From the NCBI GenBank assembly GCA_947179295.1, contig CAMXAZ010000004.1:1-64000 (forward strand): a stretch of 64,000 nt of DNA, in the 5' to 3' direction. Shown here piece after piece: positions 52,903-61,428 of the stretch (the stretch's first letter is position 1; each line of letters begins with the position of its first letter). This DNA comes from an uncultured Muribaculaceae bacterium. Lineage in GTDB: Bacteria; Bacteroidota; Bacteroidia; Bacteroidales; Muribaculaceae. The notes under the pieces are model-generated. The model saw only the letters and a list, made by a program, of their open reading frames with translations, was not told the origin of the DNA and did no database searches. The position numbers and the translations under genes are program-made.

Positions 52903-54051
52903 CTATGAATTTTCACCACTTATGACAGCATAGATCTGCTCTATCGACTTGTCAGGGCAGAAAATTTCTGAACGCCGACGGGCCATTGCCTCATAATGAC
53001 TGCGAAGAGCGCAGTCATCCAACAGAGCCTTTATCTTGAGAGCAATCTCCTTTTCATCCATTGAGGTCAGCAAACCGGCATCTTCTGCAAGCAGTTCTGT
53101 CGGTCCGGTTATCCTCGTGGCCACAATAGGTTTTCCAAGACAGAGAGCCTCGGATACTACTACCGGAAGCCCCTCGGCATCCGATGTGAGCACAAAGATA
53201 TCGGCATTCTTTATAAGAGGATATGGATTGGTCTGAAAACCGCAGAAGATAACCCGATCATCGACTTTCAGGTCCTTTGCCAGTCTGCGCAGATCAGCCT
53301 CAAGTTCTCCTTCGCCCACAATCCAGACCTCCACATCCAATCCATAATCATGCCACAGCCGGGCAACAACCCTGATCAGCCTGTCCTGACGCTTCTGCGG
53401 AGCAAGCCGCCCCACGTTGCACAGAGTGTACTTCCTGGATTTTTCAACCGGACATGGCCCAGAACTTTTCTGTATTATATTATCCTTCTCAATCAGGTTA
53501 TATATGACTCTTGACGGATATTCCCCGGCAAAAAGTTTAAAGAAAGCCTCACGGGCCTGCTCCGAGACGAAAACAATTTCATCCATCCGGTCATAGGCCT
53601 CCGTTTCAGCTGCATCATTCTTAAAAAATCCGGAGGAATAATGATTGGCAAGCATATCTATATGCACCCATGTGACATTCCGGCGCGCCCTTGAACGCAG
53701 TTTCGAATGGACAGCCACACTCCAGCCCTCCATAAACGATACTATACAGTCATATTTCCCGCATAGTCCCAAGGCTTTATACAGTTTAAGCCGTGTCCAT
53801 AGTCCTGAAGGAACCAGCTTTGCCGTCCATCGGTTGAACAGCAGTTTCCATCCGAAAGCCATCTGCGCCGGATCAAACACCTTTATCCTTACGCTCTCCG
53901 GCACTGCAGAAAGATAAACTCCATATTTCTGAAACAGCAGCAGTGTAACGTCAAACCGGTCATAATCTATGCGGTTCAAAATGTCACACAACACCTTTTC
54001 GGCACCTCCGCCGGCAAGAGAATACTGGATTATGAGAAGTTTATTTTTCAT
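52903..54051 (-). CDS. Family 4 glycosyltransferase
   Basis: The 382-residue GT-B protein begins with MKNKLLIIQYSLAGGGAEKVLCD, the glycine-rich acceptor-side loop of GT4. Its C-terminal donor domain has NVGRLAPQKRQDRLIRVVAR and the EX7E motif in DAEGLPVVVSEALCLGKPIV. It transfers a sugar from a nucleotide donor with retention, building the lipid-linked repeat unit. It is the first gene of the exopolysaccharide operon, beginning 137 nt from the tRNA-Gly gene, and no TAnnTTTG promoter was found in that gap. Confidence 0.93.
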   Translation of the reverse strand: MKNKLLIIQYSLAGGGAEKVLCDILNRIDYDRFDVTLLLFQKYGVYLSAVPESVRIKVFDPAQMAFGWKLLFNRWTAKLVPSGLWTRLKLYKALGLCGKYDCIVSFMEGWSVAVHSKLRSRARRNVTWVHIDMLANHYSSGFFKNDAAETEAYDRMDEIVFVSEQAREAFFKLFAGEYPSRVIYNLIEKDNIIQKSSGPCPVEKSRKYTLCNVGRLAPQKRQDRLIRVVARLWHDYGLDVEVWIVGEGELEADLRRLAKDLKVDDRVIFCGFQTNPYPLIKNADIFVLTSDAEGLPVVVSEALCLGKPIVATRITGPTELLAEDAGLLTSMDEKEIALKIKALLDDCALRSHYEAMARRRSEIFCPDKSIEQIYAVISGENS

Positions 54052-54144
54052 GCACGGTCTTTCAGTCTCGGATAAATGATCTTTTCACTGACTCTGGTGA
54101 AACTTCCGGACATTCATTCATTAGTCATACTAAAATAATAGAGA

Positions 54145-54181
54145 AAACAGACAGTCTGGCTATAAGCCGACTGCCTGTTTT
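54145..54181 (-). terminator. Terminator of tRNA-Gly
   Basis: Read on the minus strand, AAAACAGGCAGTCGGC and GCCAGACTGTCTGTTTT pair around a 5-nt loop with a few mismatches and end in TTTTCTC. It begins 7 nt after the tRNA. Confidence 0.8.
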
Positions 54182-54187
54182 CATCGG

Positions 54188-54260
54188 AGCGGCAAACGAG
54201 GCTCGAACTCGCGACCCTCAGCTTGGGAAGCTGATGCTCTACCAACTGAGCTACTGCCGC
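54188..54260 (-). tRNA. tRNA-Gly (anticodon CCC)
   Basis: The 73-nt minus-strand gene folds as a cloverleaf. The acceptor arm GCGGCAG pairs with TTGCCGC, the D-arm contains AGCTCAGTTGGTAGAGC, and the anticodon stem TCAGC/GCTGA holds the loop TTCCCAA (anticodon CCC). The T-arm is GAGTTCGAGCCTC. The discriminator is U, as usual for glycine. It stands at the head of the exopolysaccharide cluster. Confidence 0.94.
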
Positions 54261-54285
54261 ATTGCATATCGCGTTTTTACGGATG

Positions 54286-54293
54286 CAAAAATA
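54286..54293 (-). promoter_or_regulatory. Candidate -7 box of tRNA-Gly
   Basis: TATTTTTG on the minus strand fits TAnnTTTG 25 nt before the tRNA. A TTG-containing stretch lies 16 nt further upstream, shorter than usual. Confidence 0.4.
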
Positions 54294-54390
54294 AGTGTTT
54301 TTTCCGAATCAATAAAATATTCCACCCCTTTTATTGTGCCTTTTCTTTTATTTTCACAATTGTTTGCTCCCTACTCTCGCGGAAATGATT

Positions 54391-54398
54391 TAACTTTG
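54391..54398 (+). promoter_or_regulatory. -7 box immediately before the TIGR04076 gene
   Basis: TAACTTTG fits the consensus and ends 8 nt before the ATG at 54407, so the transcript would be almost leaderless. TTTG at 54363-54366 is 24 nt upstream, longer than usual. Confidence 0.45.
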
Positions 54399-54406
54399 CA
54401 GATAGA

Positions 54407-54838
54407 ATGGATCGCCGTCATTTCTGTAAAATAGCATCACTTGCCGCCGGTGCGCTCGGTTTCGGAGCTGTACCGGCAGTCGCGTCTGTAGCCTCACGCA
54501 TCACTCATCCGGGCTCCGGATCTCTTCCGGCAGCCATGCCTTCGCCCGGATGCCGGATCTCGGTGATCCGCCGGGAATGCCATCAGGATCTGCAGGCCAT
54601 CTTCCTTGACGATCCTGACGCGGGGCCGTGCCGCTCGTTCAGCAGCGGCGATGAATTCAGCTTCCGCGCCGGCGACCATTGTCCCGCCGACTTCTGTCCG
54701 CGCCTGTGGTCTGCCGTCTGCACCACCATAAGCCAGACTGCATGTGAGCCATCGCTGAAAGAGGAAACAATGGTCATATCCTGCCCTGACGGCACACGTC
54801 CGGTGATAGTCCGGATCGACATAAGCAACTCTTTTTAA
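54407..54838 (+). CDS. TIGR04076-family protein with Tat-type signal
   Basis: The 143-residue protein opens with MDRRHFCKIASLAAGALGFG, a twin-arginine signal (RRxF followed by a hydrophobic stretch), so it may be exported folded. The body resembles the small TIGR04076 family: CRISVIRRECHQDLQAIF, GPCRSFSSGDEF, HCPADFCPRLWSAV and SCPDGTRPVIVRIDI. The conserved cysteines of these segments may bind metal or form disulfides. Most relatives are cytoplasmic, so the Tat signal is unusual. No function is known for the family. It is followed 41 nt later by the nitroreductase-like gene. Confidence 0.7.
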   Translation: MDRRHFCKIASLAAGALGFGAVPAVASVASRITHPGSGSLPAAMPSPGCRISVIRRECHQDLQAIFLDDPDAGPCRSFSSGDEFSFRAGDHCPADFCPRLWSAVCTTISQTACEPSLKEETMVISCPDGTRPVIVRIDISNSF

Positions 54839-54879
54839 CCTTATTTAACAAGTTCGTCTCATCACGCTTTTTCCATGAC

Positions 54880-55494
54880 ATGAAAAAACTTTCAATTCTT
54901 GCGCCCCTGGCCGCCCTTATCCTTTCAGCCTGCGGCAATTCAAGCGACTGCGGATCTTCCGTATGCCGGACTTCATCAGCTGAAGCAGCTATTGAGAACA
55001 TAATGACCCGCACCAGCGTACGCGACTACACTGACACACCGATTTCAGAAGCTACGATCGACACTCTTCTCCGCGCCGGCATGGCCGCTCCTACAGCGCG
55101 CAACCGCCAGCCCTGGAAATTCCTTGTCGTCACCGAACGTGCCTCGCTCGACTCTCTCGCCCAAGGCAACTGGAAACCCGCAGCCAAGGCCCAGGCAGCG
55201 ATCATCATATGCGGCGACCTCACCAATCCGCTTGAAGGTGAAGGCAGAGACTATTGGGTGCAGGACTGCTCGGCCGCTACCGAAAACATCCTTCTTGCCG
55301 CCCATGCCGTAGGCCTCGGCGCAGTCTGGTGTGGCTGCTACCCTGTCAGCGAACGTGTCAGCCTCGTCAAAAACCTCTTCGGAATGCCTGACGAAATCAT
55401 ACCTCTCAGCCTCGTAATGCTCGGCTATCCCAACGGAGAGCAGACTCCGAAAGACAAATACAAAGCCGACAACATTCACTATAACAAATGGTAA
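54880..55494 (+). CDS. Nitroreductase-family lipoprotein
   Basis: The 204-residue protein has a lipoprotein-type signal (MKKLSILAPLAALILSACGN, Cys18) followed by a nitroreductase domain. FMN-binding features include the opening RTSVRDYTDTPIS, MAAPTARNRQPWKFLVV and the C-terminal GLGAVWCGCYP. Family members are FMN-dependent NAD(P)H oxidoreductases that act as dimers. A membrane-anchored exported copy is unusual, because the cofactor and electron donor are cytoplasmic, but such lipoproteins recur in Bacteroidales. It may be transcribed with the Tat-type gene upstream. Confidence 0.88.
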   Translation: MKKLSILAPLAALILSACGNSSDCGSSVCRTSSAEAAIENIMTRTSVRDYTDTPISEATIDTLLRAGMAAPTARNRQPWKFLVVTERASLDSLAQGNWKPAAKAQAAIIICGDLTNPLEGEGRDYWVQDCSAATENILLAAHAVGLGAVWCGCYPVSERVSLVKNLFGMPDEIIPLSLVMLGYPNGEQTPKDKYKADNIHYNKW

Positions 55495-55503
55495 AACCAT
55501 CCC

Positions 55504-55536
55504 TTTAGGTTATTCGGGAAATAATTTGTACTTTTG
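55504..55536 (+). promoter_or_regulatory. Promoter of the ileS operon
   Basis: TTTA (55504-55507), a 21-nt spacer and TACTTTTG (55529-55536), with one mismatch in the -33 box. The leader to ATG 55604 would be about 60 nt. Confidence 0.7.
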
Positions 55537-55603
55537 CAAAAATTTTCTGACAACACCTAAAATATCTAACAACAGATAGCTTTTTTAGCAAAAACATAAC
55601 CCC

Positions 55604-58600
55604 ATGTCAAAAAGATTCCCTGAATACAGCGGCTTGAACCTGCCGGAAATCAATGACTCGGTGCTCGAAACCTGGAGCGCTGAAGACGTCTTCGCCCGCA
55701 CAATGTCGGAGCGTGAAGGTTGTCCTTCGTTCGTATTTTTTGAAGGTCCTCCTTCCGCCAACGGAAAGCCGGGCATACACCATGTGCTTGCCCGCACTAT
55801 AAAAGACATTTTCTGCCGCTACAAGACCATGCAGGGCTTCCAGGTGAAGCGCAAAGCCGGATGGGACACCCACGGCCTCCCTGTGGAACTCGGTGTGGAA
55901 AAAAATCTCGGAATCACCAAGGAAGACATCGGCAAGAAGATCTCTGTCGATGAATACAATGCCGCCTGCCGCCGCGAAGTCATGAAATATACCGGCGAAT
56001 GGGAAGACCTCACCCGCCGCATGGGCTACTGGGTCGACATGCCGAACGCCTATATCACCTATGACAACCGCTACATCGAAAGCGTGTGGTGGCTCCTTGG
56101 CGAACTTTACAAAAAAGGCTATCTCTATAAGGGCTACACCATCCAGCCCTACTCTCCCGCCGCCGGCACCGGCCTCAGCTCTCATGAGCTCAACCAGCCC
56201 GGATGCTACCGCGACGTGAAAGACACCACTTGCGTGGCCCAGTTCCGCGTAGTCGATGACAACGCCCCCGCGCTCGCGCCCTACCGCGACATCCTCTTCA
56301 AGTGGGGAACCCCCTACTTCCTCGCCTGGACAACCACCCCTTGGACCCTCCCCTCAAACACCGCCCTCGCTGTCGGTCCGGACATCACCTATAATATAAT
56401 ACGCACCTACAACCCCTATTCAGGCAAACCGGTGACCGTAGTAGCGGCTGATGCCCTCATGGGATCGCTCTTCAACGCAAAAGCCAAGGATCTGCCTCTC
56501 GACAGCTACTCGAAGGGCGACAAACTGATACCCTATGAAGTCGCAGCCCAGGTAAAAGGCCTCGACCTCGTCGGCATCAACTACGAACAGCTCCTCCCCT
56601 GGGTCAACCCCGGCGAAGGCGCATTCCGCGTGATACCCGGTGACTATGTGACCACCGAAGACGGTACCGGCATTGTCCACATCGCCGGCACTTTCGGCGC
56701 CGATGACCTCCGTGTGTCAAAGCAAAACGCCATCCCCCCGCTCCATCTCATCGACCGCGACGGCAACATCCGCCCGATGGTCGACCTGACAGGCCGTTTC
56801 TACCTCCTTTCAGACCTCGACCCGAAATTTGTTGAAGAGATGGTTGACGTCGAAGCCTACACCCCCTGGCAGGGACAGTACGTAAAGAACGCCTACGATC
56901 CCGAAGCCAACGAAGAGACAGAGACTCTCGACGTGAAGATCTGCATGGAGCTCAAAGCCACTGACAAGGTCTTCAAGATCGAAAAGCATACCCACAACTA
57001 TCCCCACTGCTGGCGAACCGACAAGCCGGTGCTCTACTACCCGCTCGACTCATGGTTCATCAAGACAACCGCCGTGCGCGAACGCCTCATGGAACTCAAC
57101 GACGGCATCAAATGGAAACCCGCCTCCACAGGCAGCGGCCGTTTCGGAAAATGGCTCGAAAACCTTCAGGACTGGAACCTCTCGCGCAGCCGCTACTGGG
57201 GTACTCCGCTCCCCATCTGGCGCACCGAAGACGGCGCCGAAGAGCTCTGCATCAGCTCTGTAGAGCAGCTCTATGCCGAAATCGAACGTGCTGTCGAAGC
57301 CGGACTCATGGCCGAGAATCCCTATAAGAAAGCAGGCTTTGTTCCCGGCGACTACGCCAAAGACAACTACGAGAAGATCGACCTCCACCGTCCCTACGTC
57401 GACGACATCATCCTTCTCTCCCCCTCCGGCAAAGCCATGCGCCGCGAAAAAGACCTCATCGACGTCTGGTTCGACTCAGGCTCCATGCCCTACGCCCAGA
57501 TCCACTATCCGTTCGAAAACAAAGAAGCCTTTGACAACCGCGAAGTCTATCCCGCCGACTTCATTGCCGAAGGTGTCGACCAGACACGCGGATGGTTCTT
57601 CACACTCCACGCCATCGCAGGCATGGTATTCGACTCCATCTCCTACAAGACCGTGATCTCCAACGGCCTCGTGCTCGACAAATACGGCAACAAGATGTCG
57701 AAGCGCCTCGGCAACGCCGTCGACCCCTTCGGCCAGATAGGCCAGTATGGCGCCGACCCCGTCCGCTGGTACATGATCTCCAACTCATCGCCGTGGGACA
57801 ACCTCAAATATGACGAAAAAGGCGTTCTGGAGACTTCACGCAAGCTCTTCTCGACCCTCTACAACACATACAGCTTCTTCGCTCTCTACGCCAACGTCGA
57901 CAGCTTCGACCCCTCGGCTCCGCAGGTGCCCGTTGAAAAGCGTCCTGAGATCGACCGCTGGATACTCTCCCTGCTCAACACCCTCATCCGCGAAGTGACC
58001 GAAGCCCTTGACGACTACGAGCCCACCCGCGCGGCCCGCGCCATCGGCGAATTCGTCGGCGACAACCTCTCCAACTGGTACGTGCGCCTCAACCGCAAAC
58101 GCTTCTGGGGCGGCGACATGACTGATGACAAACTCGCAGCCTACCAGACCCTCTACACCTGTCTGCGCACCGTCACCCTCCTCATGGCTCCCTTCGCCCC
58201 CTTCTTCGCCGACCGCCTCTACCGCGACCTCACCGGCTCTGAAAACTCGATCCACCTCGACCGCTACCCCGTGGCCGATCCATCGCTCATCGACCCAGAC
58301 CTCGAAGAGCGCCAGAAACTCGCCCAGGACATCACCTCAATGGCCCTCGCCCTGCGCCGCAAAGTCAACCTCAAAGTGCGCCAGCCGCTCCACACCATCA
58401 TGGTGCCCGTGGCCGATGAAAAGCGCCGCGCCGCCGTCGAAGCCATCATGGACCTTGTCAAAAGCGAGATCAACGTCAAAGACCTCAAGATCGTGGGCAA
58501 TGACGAAGGCATCCTTGTCAAGAGCGTGAAGCCCGACTTCAAGAAACTCGGCCCGAAATTCGGCAAGAACATGAAAGCCGCAGCCGAGATCATCAAGAAC

Positions 58601-59050
58601 CTCGACGCCAAGTCGATCGCCGCTCTCGAACGCGACGGCCGCCTATCGTTCGACCTCAACGGCACCCCCGCCGAAGTAGAGCTTTCCGACGTGGAGATCA
58701 TCTCCGAAGACATCCCCGGATGGCTCGTGGCCAACGAAGGCAACCTCACCATAGCCCTTGACGTAACCGTCACACCCGAACTCCGACGCGAAGGCATAGC
58801 CCGTGACATCGTCAACCGCATCCAGAACATCCGCAAGGCCCGCAACTACGACATCACCGACCGCATCCGCCTCGTCTTCGCTCCCGGAGCCGAGACCGAC
58901 GACGCCATCCGTGACTTCGCCGACTACATTTCGCGCCAGGTGCTTGCCACCTCTCTCGAAATCGCTCCGCTCGCCGACTCTGCCGAAGGCATCGAGGAAC
59001 TCTCGATGGACGATGTAACCGCACGTGTGCTCATCTCGCTTGACAAATAA
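55604..59050 (+). CDS. ileS: Isoleucyl-tRNA synthetase
   Basis: This 1148-residue class I synthetase charges tRNA-Ile. The HIGH-type motif is in PSANGKPGIHHVLARTIKD, and KMSKRLGN is the KMSKS motif. The editing (CP1) domain lies between about 190 and 420 (WTTTPWTLPSNTALAVG, DGTGIVHIAGTFGADD). The C-terminal anticodon-binding and extension region is long, as in the eukaryotic-like IleS of Bacteroidetes, and shows no C-terminal zinc-finger cysteines. It heads a run with the DksA-like gene, lspA and the DUF4296 gene that I recall as conserved in Bacteroidales. Confidence 0.97.
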   Translation: MSKRFPEYSGLNLPEINDSVLETWSAEDVFARTMSEREGCPSFVFFEGPPSANGKPGIHHVLARTIKDIFCRYKTMQGFQVKRKAGWDTHGLPVELGVEKNLGITKEDIGKKISVDEYNAACRREVMKYTGEWEDLTRRMGYWVDMPNAYITYDNRYIESVWWLLGELYKKGYLYKGYTIQPYSPAAGTGLSSHELNQPGCYRDVKDTTCVAQFRVVDDNAPALAPYRDILFKWGTPYFLAWTTTPWTLPSNTALAVGPDITYNIIRTYNPYSGKPVTVVAADALMGSLFNAKAKDLPLDSYSKGDKLIPYEVAAQVKGLDLVGINYEQLLPWVNPGEGAFRVIPGDYVTTEDGTGIVHIAGTFGADDLRVSKQNAIPPLHLIDRDGNIRPMVDLTGRFYLLSDLDPKFVEEMVDVEAYTPWQGQYVKNAYDPEANEETETLDVKICMELKATDKVFKIEKHTHNYPHCWRTDKPVLYYPLDSWFIKTTAVRERLMELNDGIKWKPASTGSGRFGKWLENLQDWNLSRSRYWGTPLPIWRTEDGAEELCISSVEQLYAEIERAVEAGLMAENPYKKAGFVPGDYAKDNYEKIDLHRPYVDDIILLSPSGKAMRREKDLIDVWFDSGSMPYAQIHYPFENKEAFDNREVYPADFIAEGVDQTRGWFFTLHAIAGMVFDSISYKTVISNGLVLDKYGNKMSKRLGNAVDPFGQIGQYGADPVRWYMISNSSPWDNLKYDEKGVLETSRKLFSTLYNTYSFFALYANVDSFDPSAPQVPVEKRPEIDRWILSLLNTLIREVTEALDDYEPTRAARAIGEFVGDNLSNWYVRLNRKRFWGGDMTDDKLAAYQTLYTCLRTVTLLMAPFAPFFADRLYRDLTGSENSIHLDRYPVADPSLIDPDLEERQKLAQDITSMALALRRKVNLKVRQPLHTIMVPVADEKRRAAVEAIMDLVKSEINVKDLKIVGNDEGILVKSVKPDFKKLGPKFGKNMKAAAEIIKNLDAKSIAALERDGRLSFDLNGTPAEVELSDVEIISEDIPGWLVANEGNLTIALDVTVTPELRREGIARDIVNRIQNIRKARNYDITDRIRLVFAPGAETDDAIRDFADYISRQVLATSLEIAPLADSAEGIEELSMDDVTARVLISLDK

Positions 59051-59105
59051 GATTCTTACTTCGTAAATCTATATCCTAAAACTATTTTACGCAACACTTG
59101 ATCCA

Positions 59106-59489
59106 ATGAGTGAAAAGACCCGTTACACAGACGAGGAGCTCCTCGAATTCAAGGAGCTGATCCTCCAGAAGCTTGAAAAGGCTCAGAAAGAATATGACTC
59201 TCTGCGTGGCCTGATCAACAACACGGACGGAAACGATACTGCCGACACATCGCCGACATTCAAAATCCTCGAAGAAGGCGCCAGCACCCTCTCCAAGGAG
59301 GAAGCCGGCCAGCTTGCCCAGCGCCAGCGCAAATTCATACAGCACCTCCAGAACGCCTTGATCCGCATCGAGAACAAGACCTACGGCGTATGCTGTGAAA
59401 CCGGCGAGCTCATTCCCAAGGAACGTCTCCGCGCCGTCCCCCACGCCACCCGCAGCGTTGAAGCAAAAAACTCGCAGAAGAAAAAGTAA
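59106..59489 (+). CDS. TraR/DksA-like regulator lacking the four-cysteine zinc site
   Basis: The 127-residue protein has an N-terminal coiled-coil region (ELLEFKELILQKLEKAQKEYDSLRG) and the DksA C-terminal motif YGVCCETGELIPKERLRAVPHATRSVEAK. In E. coli DksA this segment has four zinc cysteines. Here only adjacent Cys residues remain in the first half and none in the second, as in many Bacteroidetes homologues. The aspartate pair expected at the coiled-coil tip appears as DGNDTAD. It is likely to bind the RNA polymerase secondary channel. It sits between ileS and lspA in one operon. Confidence 0.9.
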   Translation: MSEKTRYTDEELLEFKELILQKLEKAQKEYDSLRGLINNTDGNDTADTSPTFKILEEGASTLSKEEAGQLAQRQRKFIQHLQNALIRIENKTYGVCCETGELIPKERLRAVPHATRSVEAKNSQKKK

Positions 59490-59533
59490 TCTGCTCAACT
59501 GATTTTATTACCGCCCCCATTCCGTAAAGCCCG

Positions 59534-60169
59534 ATGCTCAAAAGCCGTACCGCAATAGCCTCCATGATCATCATCCTTGTAGTGCTGATCGACCAGGCTG
59601 TCAAAATATGGATCAAGACACATTTCTATCTGGGAGAAGATCTGCAGATCTTCTCCTGGTTCCACTTGTATTTCATTGAAAACAACGGCATGGCTTTTGG
59701 CATGGAGCTGGGGAGCAAACTCGCCCTGACGCTCTTCCGCATCGTAGCCGTAGGCTTCCTGATCTGGTACATAATACGCATCCGGGCGCTGCGCTCCGTC
59801 CCTGCAGGCTATATCATATGCCTCGCCTTTGTGACAGCCGGAGCCGCAGGCAACATCTTCGACTGCGTGTTCTACGGACTGATCTTCAACAACCCCATGC
59901 CGCCCCAGGTAGCCACCCTCTTCCCCGCCGCCGGAGGCTACGCGCCTCTCTTCCTCGGCAAGGTCGTCGATATGCTCTACTTCCCGCTCTTCAGCTTCGT
60001 CTGGCCCGACTGGGTCCCCTTTGTAGGCGGTCAGGAATTTCTCTTCTTCCAGCCGATATTCAACATCGCCGACGCCGCCATCTCATGCGGAATCATAGTG
60101 CTCATACTCTTCTACCACCGCTACATCCTCGGCCCGAAAGCCCTGGCGGAACTCCCTGACAGATTCTGA
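59534..60169 (+). CDS. lspA: Lipoprotein signal peptidase (signal peptidase II)
   Basis: The 211-residue inner-membrane aspartic protease has four hydrophobic segments. Its two catalytic aspartates are visible in AGNIFDCVFYG (Asp110) and FNIADAAIS (Asp180). The conserved N-terminal VVLIDQAVKIWIK and the ENNGMAFG motif are also present. It removes the signal peptide from prolipoproteins, which are abundant in this window. A periplasmic insertion (NNPMPPQVATLFPAAGGYAP) makes it longer than proteobacterial LspA, as usual in this phylum. It lies 44 nt after the DksA-like gene. Confidence 0.96.
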   Translation: MLKSRTAIASMIIILVVLIDQAVKIWIKTHFYLGEDLQIFSWFHLYFIENNGMAFGMELGSKLALTLFRIVAVGFLIWYIIRIRALRSVPAGYIICLAFVTAGAAGNIFDCVFYGLIFNNPMPPQVATLFPAAGGYAPLFLGKVVDMLYFPLFSFVWPDWVPFVGGQEFLFFQPIFNIADAAISCGIIVLILFYHRYILGPKALAELPDRF

Positions 60170-60217
60170 CATTGTAACTCCCTGCCAACCCACCATTCAC
60201 CCCCTCTGAACACCGAC

Positions 60218-61009
60218 GTGCGCCATCTTCCACTGATCATCGTCTCCACGCTGCTTCTGCTCCTCGTTGCCTGCGGAAAAACTCCCGGCTATGTCATCTC
60301 ACCCGACAAAATGGCCGAGATCATGGCCGACCTCCACACAGGCGAAGCCGTAGTCGACGCCAATGGCGCGGCCTATCGCAACGACTCGGTCAAAAGAGCG
60401 CTCATGCAATCAATCTGCGAGATCCACGGAGTCACAACCGCCGATCTCGACACCTCCCTCTACTGGTATGGAAACAACCTGCCCGAATATGTCAAGGTCT
60501 ACGACAAGACCATCGAGATTCTCAACGGCCGCATAGCCGAAGTGGAGAAATCCGGAGCTAAGACAGCCGGACGAATCCAGCGCGACACTCCTGACGGAGA
60601 CTCTGTCAACATCTGGCGCGGACCCCTCATGCGCCGCAATACCGCCGGCAACCCCTCTGACTTCATCTCATTCACCTACAACTCCGAGCGCAACTGGGAA
60701 CGCGGCGACCGCTACACCCTCTATGCCCGTCCGCTCAACCCCCACTCGCCACTGTTCATGACCCTTGCCGTGACCTACAACGACGGCACCGCCGAATACG
60801 TCACCCTCAACCAAGGCTCCGAAGGGCGCAAACAGCTCACCCTCGTCCTCGACTCGGCCAAGACTGCCACTAACCTCTACGGCACCATCCACTACTCCGC
60901 AGACCGGGGTGAAATCTCCTACATCGACTCAATAGCCCTCGTCCGCACCCGTGGCCGCAACGACAACGTCAAAGCCCGCCGGGCCCAGCACACAGTCAAA
61001 ATCCGCTAA
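60218..61009 (+). CDS. DUF4296 lipoprotein
   Basis: This 263-residue protein starts with GTG and has a lipoprotein signal with lipobox LVACGK (Cys19). The following part matches DUF4296 (ISPDKMAEIMADLHTGEAVV, then MQSICEIHGVTTADLDTSLYWY and NNLPEYVKVYDKTIEILN). The C-terminal half (about 115-250) is a beta-rich region that most short family members lack. The family is found after lspA in Bacteroidales and has no assigned function. It may be an outer-membrane or periplasmic accessory of lipoprotein handling, which is guesswork from position. Confidence 0.85.
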   Translation: MRHLPLIIVSTLLLLLVACGKTPGYVISPDKMAEIMADLHTGEAVVDANGAAYRNDSVKRALMQSICEIHGVTTADLDTSLYWYGNNLPEYVKVYDKTIEILNGRIAEVEKSGAKTAGRIQRDTPDGDSVNIWRGPLMRRNTAGNPSDFISFTYNSERNWERGDRYTLYARPLNPHSPLFMTLAVTYNDGTAEYVTLNQGSEGRKQLTLVLDSAKTATNLYGTIHYSADRGEISYIDSIALVRTRGRNDNVKARRAQHTVKIR

Positions 61010-61028
61010 GAGGTTGTTTAAAAACATC

Positions 61029-61355
61029 ATGTCACAGACCATGATCTCAGTCAGAGTCCACGCTGCCGTGGCCCACGGCAGAATCACCCGCAACGCCATA
61101 GTCCGCTACCCGTCCGACCCACAGACCGGCATTCCACCGCTTGTCAAACCATTCGAAGGCGAAATCCACTCCACCGTCGACCTCAACGGCATCGCCCTCA
61201 TAGTCCCCTCCGGCTACCGGCTGCCTGAGTCACTGACTCCGCCCGCCCCCATCTCCGCTCCGGGAGCATTCGAAGCCTATCTAACCCTGCTTGCATCAGA
61301 AATCCCCCCGGTCATCGAACCTGACACAGCCGGAGTCATCGCCATAGAGTTCTGA
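61029..61355 (+). CDS. Small hypothetical protein
   Basis: The 108-residue product (start MSQTMISVRVHAAVAHGRIT) is not recognised. It is proline-rich in the middle (PPLVKPFEGEIHSTVDLNG) and ends PVIEPDTAGVIAIEF, with no signal peptide or membrane segment. The ATG at 61029 follows the DUF4296 stop by 19 nt, and the motif AGAGGTTGTTTAAAAACA lies between them. An ATG at 61041 is an alternative start. A longer upstream frame overlaps DUF4296 and is rejected. It probably belongs to the lspA transcript. Confidence 0.55.
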   Translation: MSQTMISVRVHAAVAHGRITRNAIVRYPSDPQTGIPPLVKPFEGEIHSTVDLNGIALIVPSGYRLPESLTPPAPISAPGAFEAYLTLLASEIPPVIEPDTAGVIAIEF

Positions 61356-61428
61356 CACACACAATTTTTCACGCGCCGCCGCGTTTTGTAATAAGACAAC
61401 CACTCATTACTCATCCATAACACGCATA

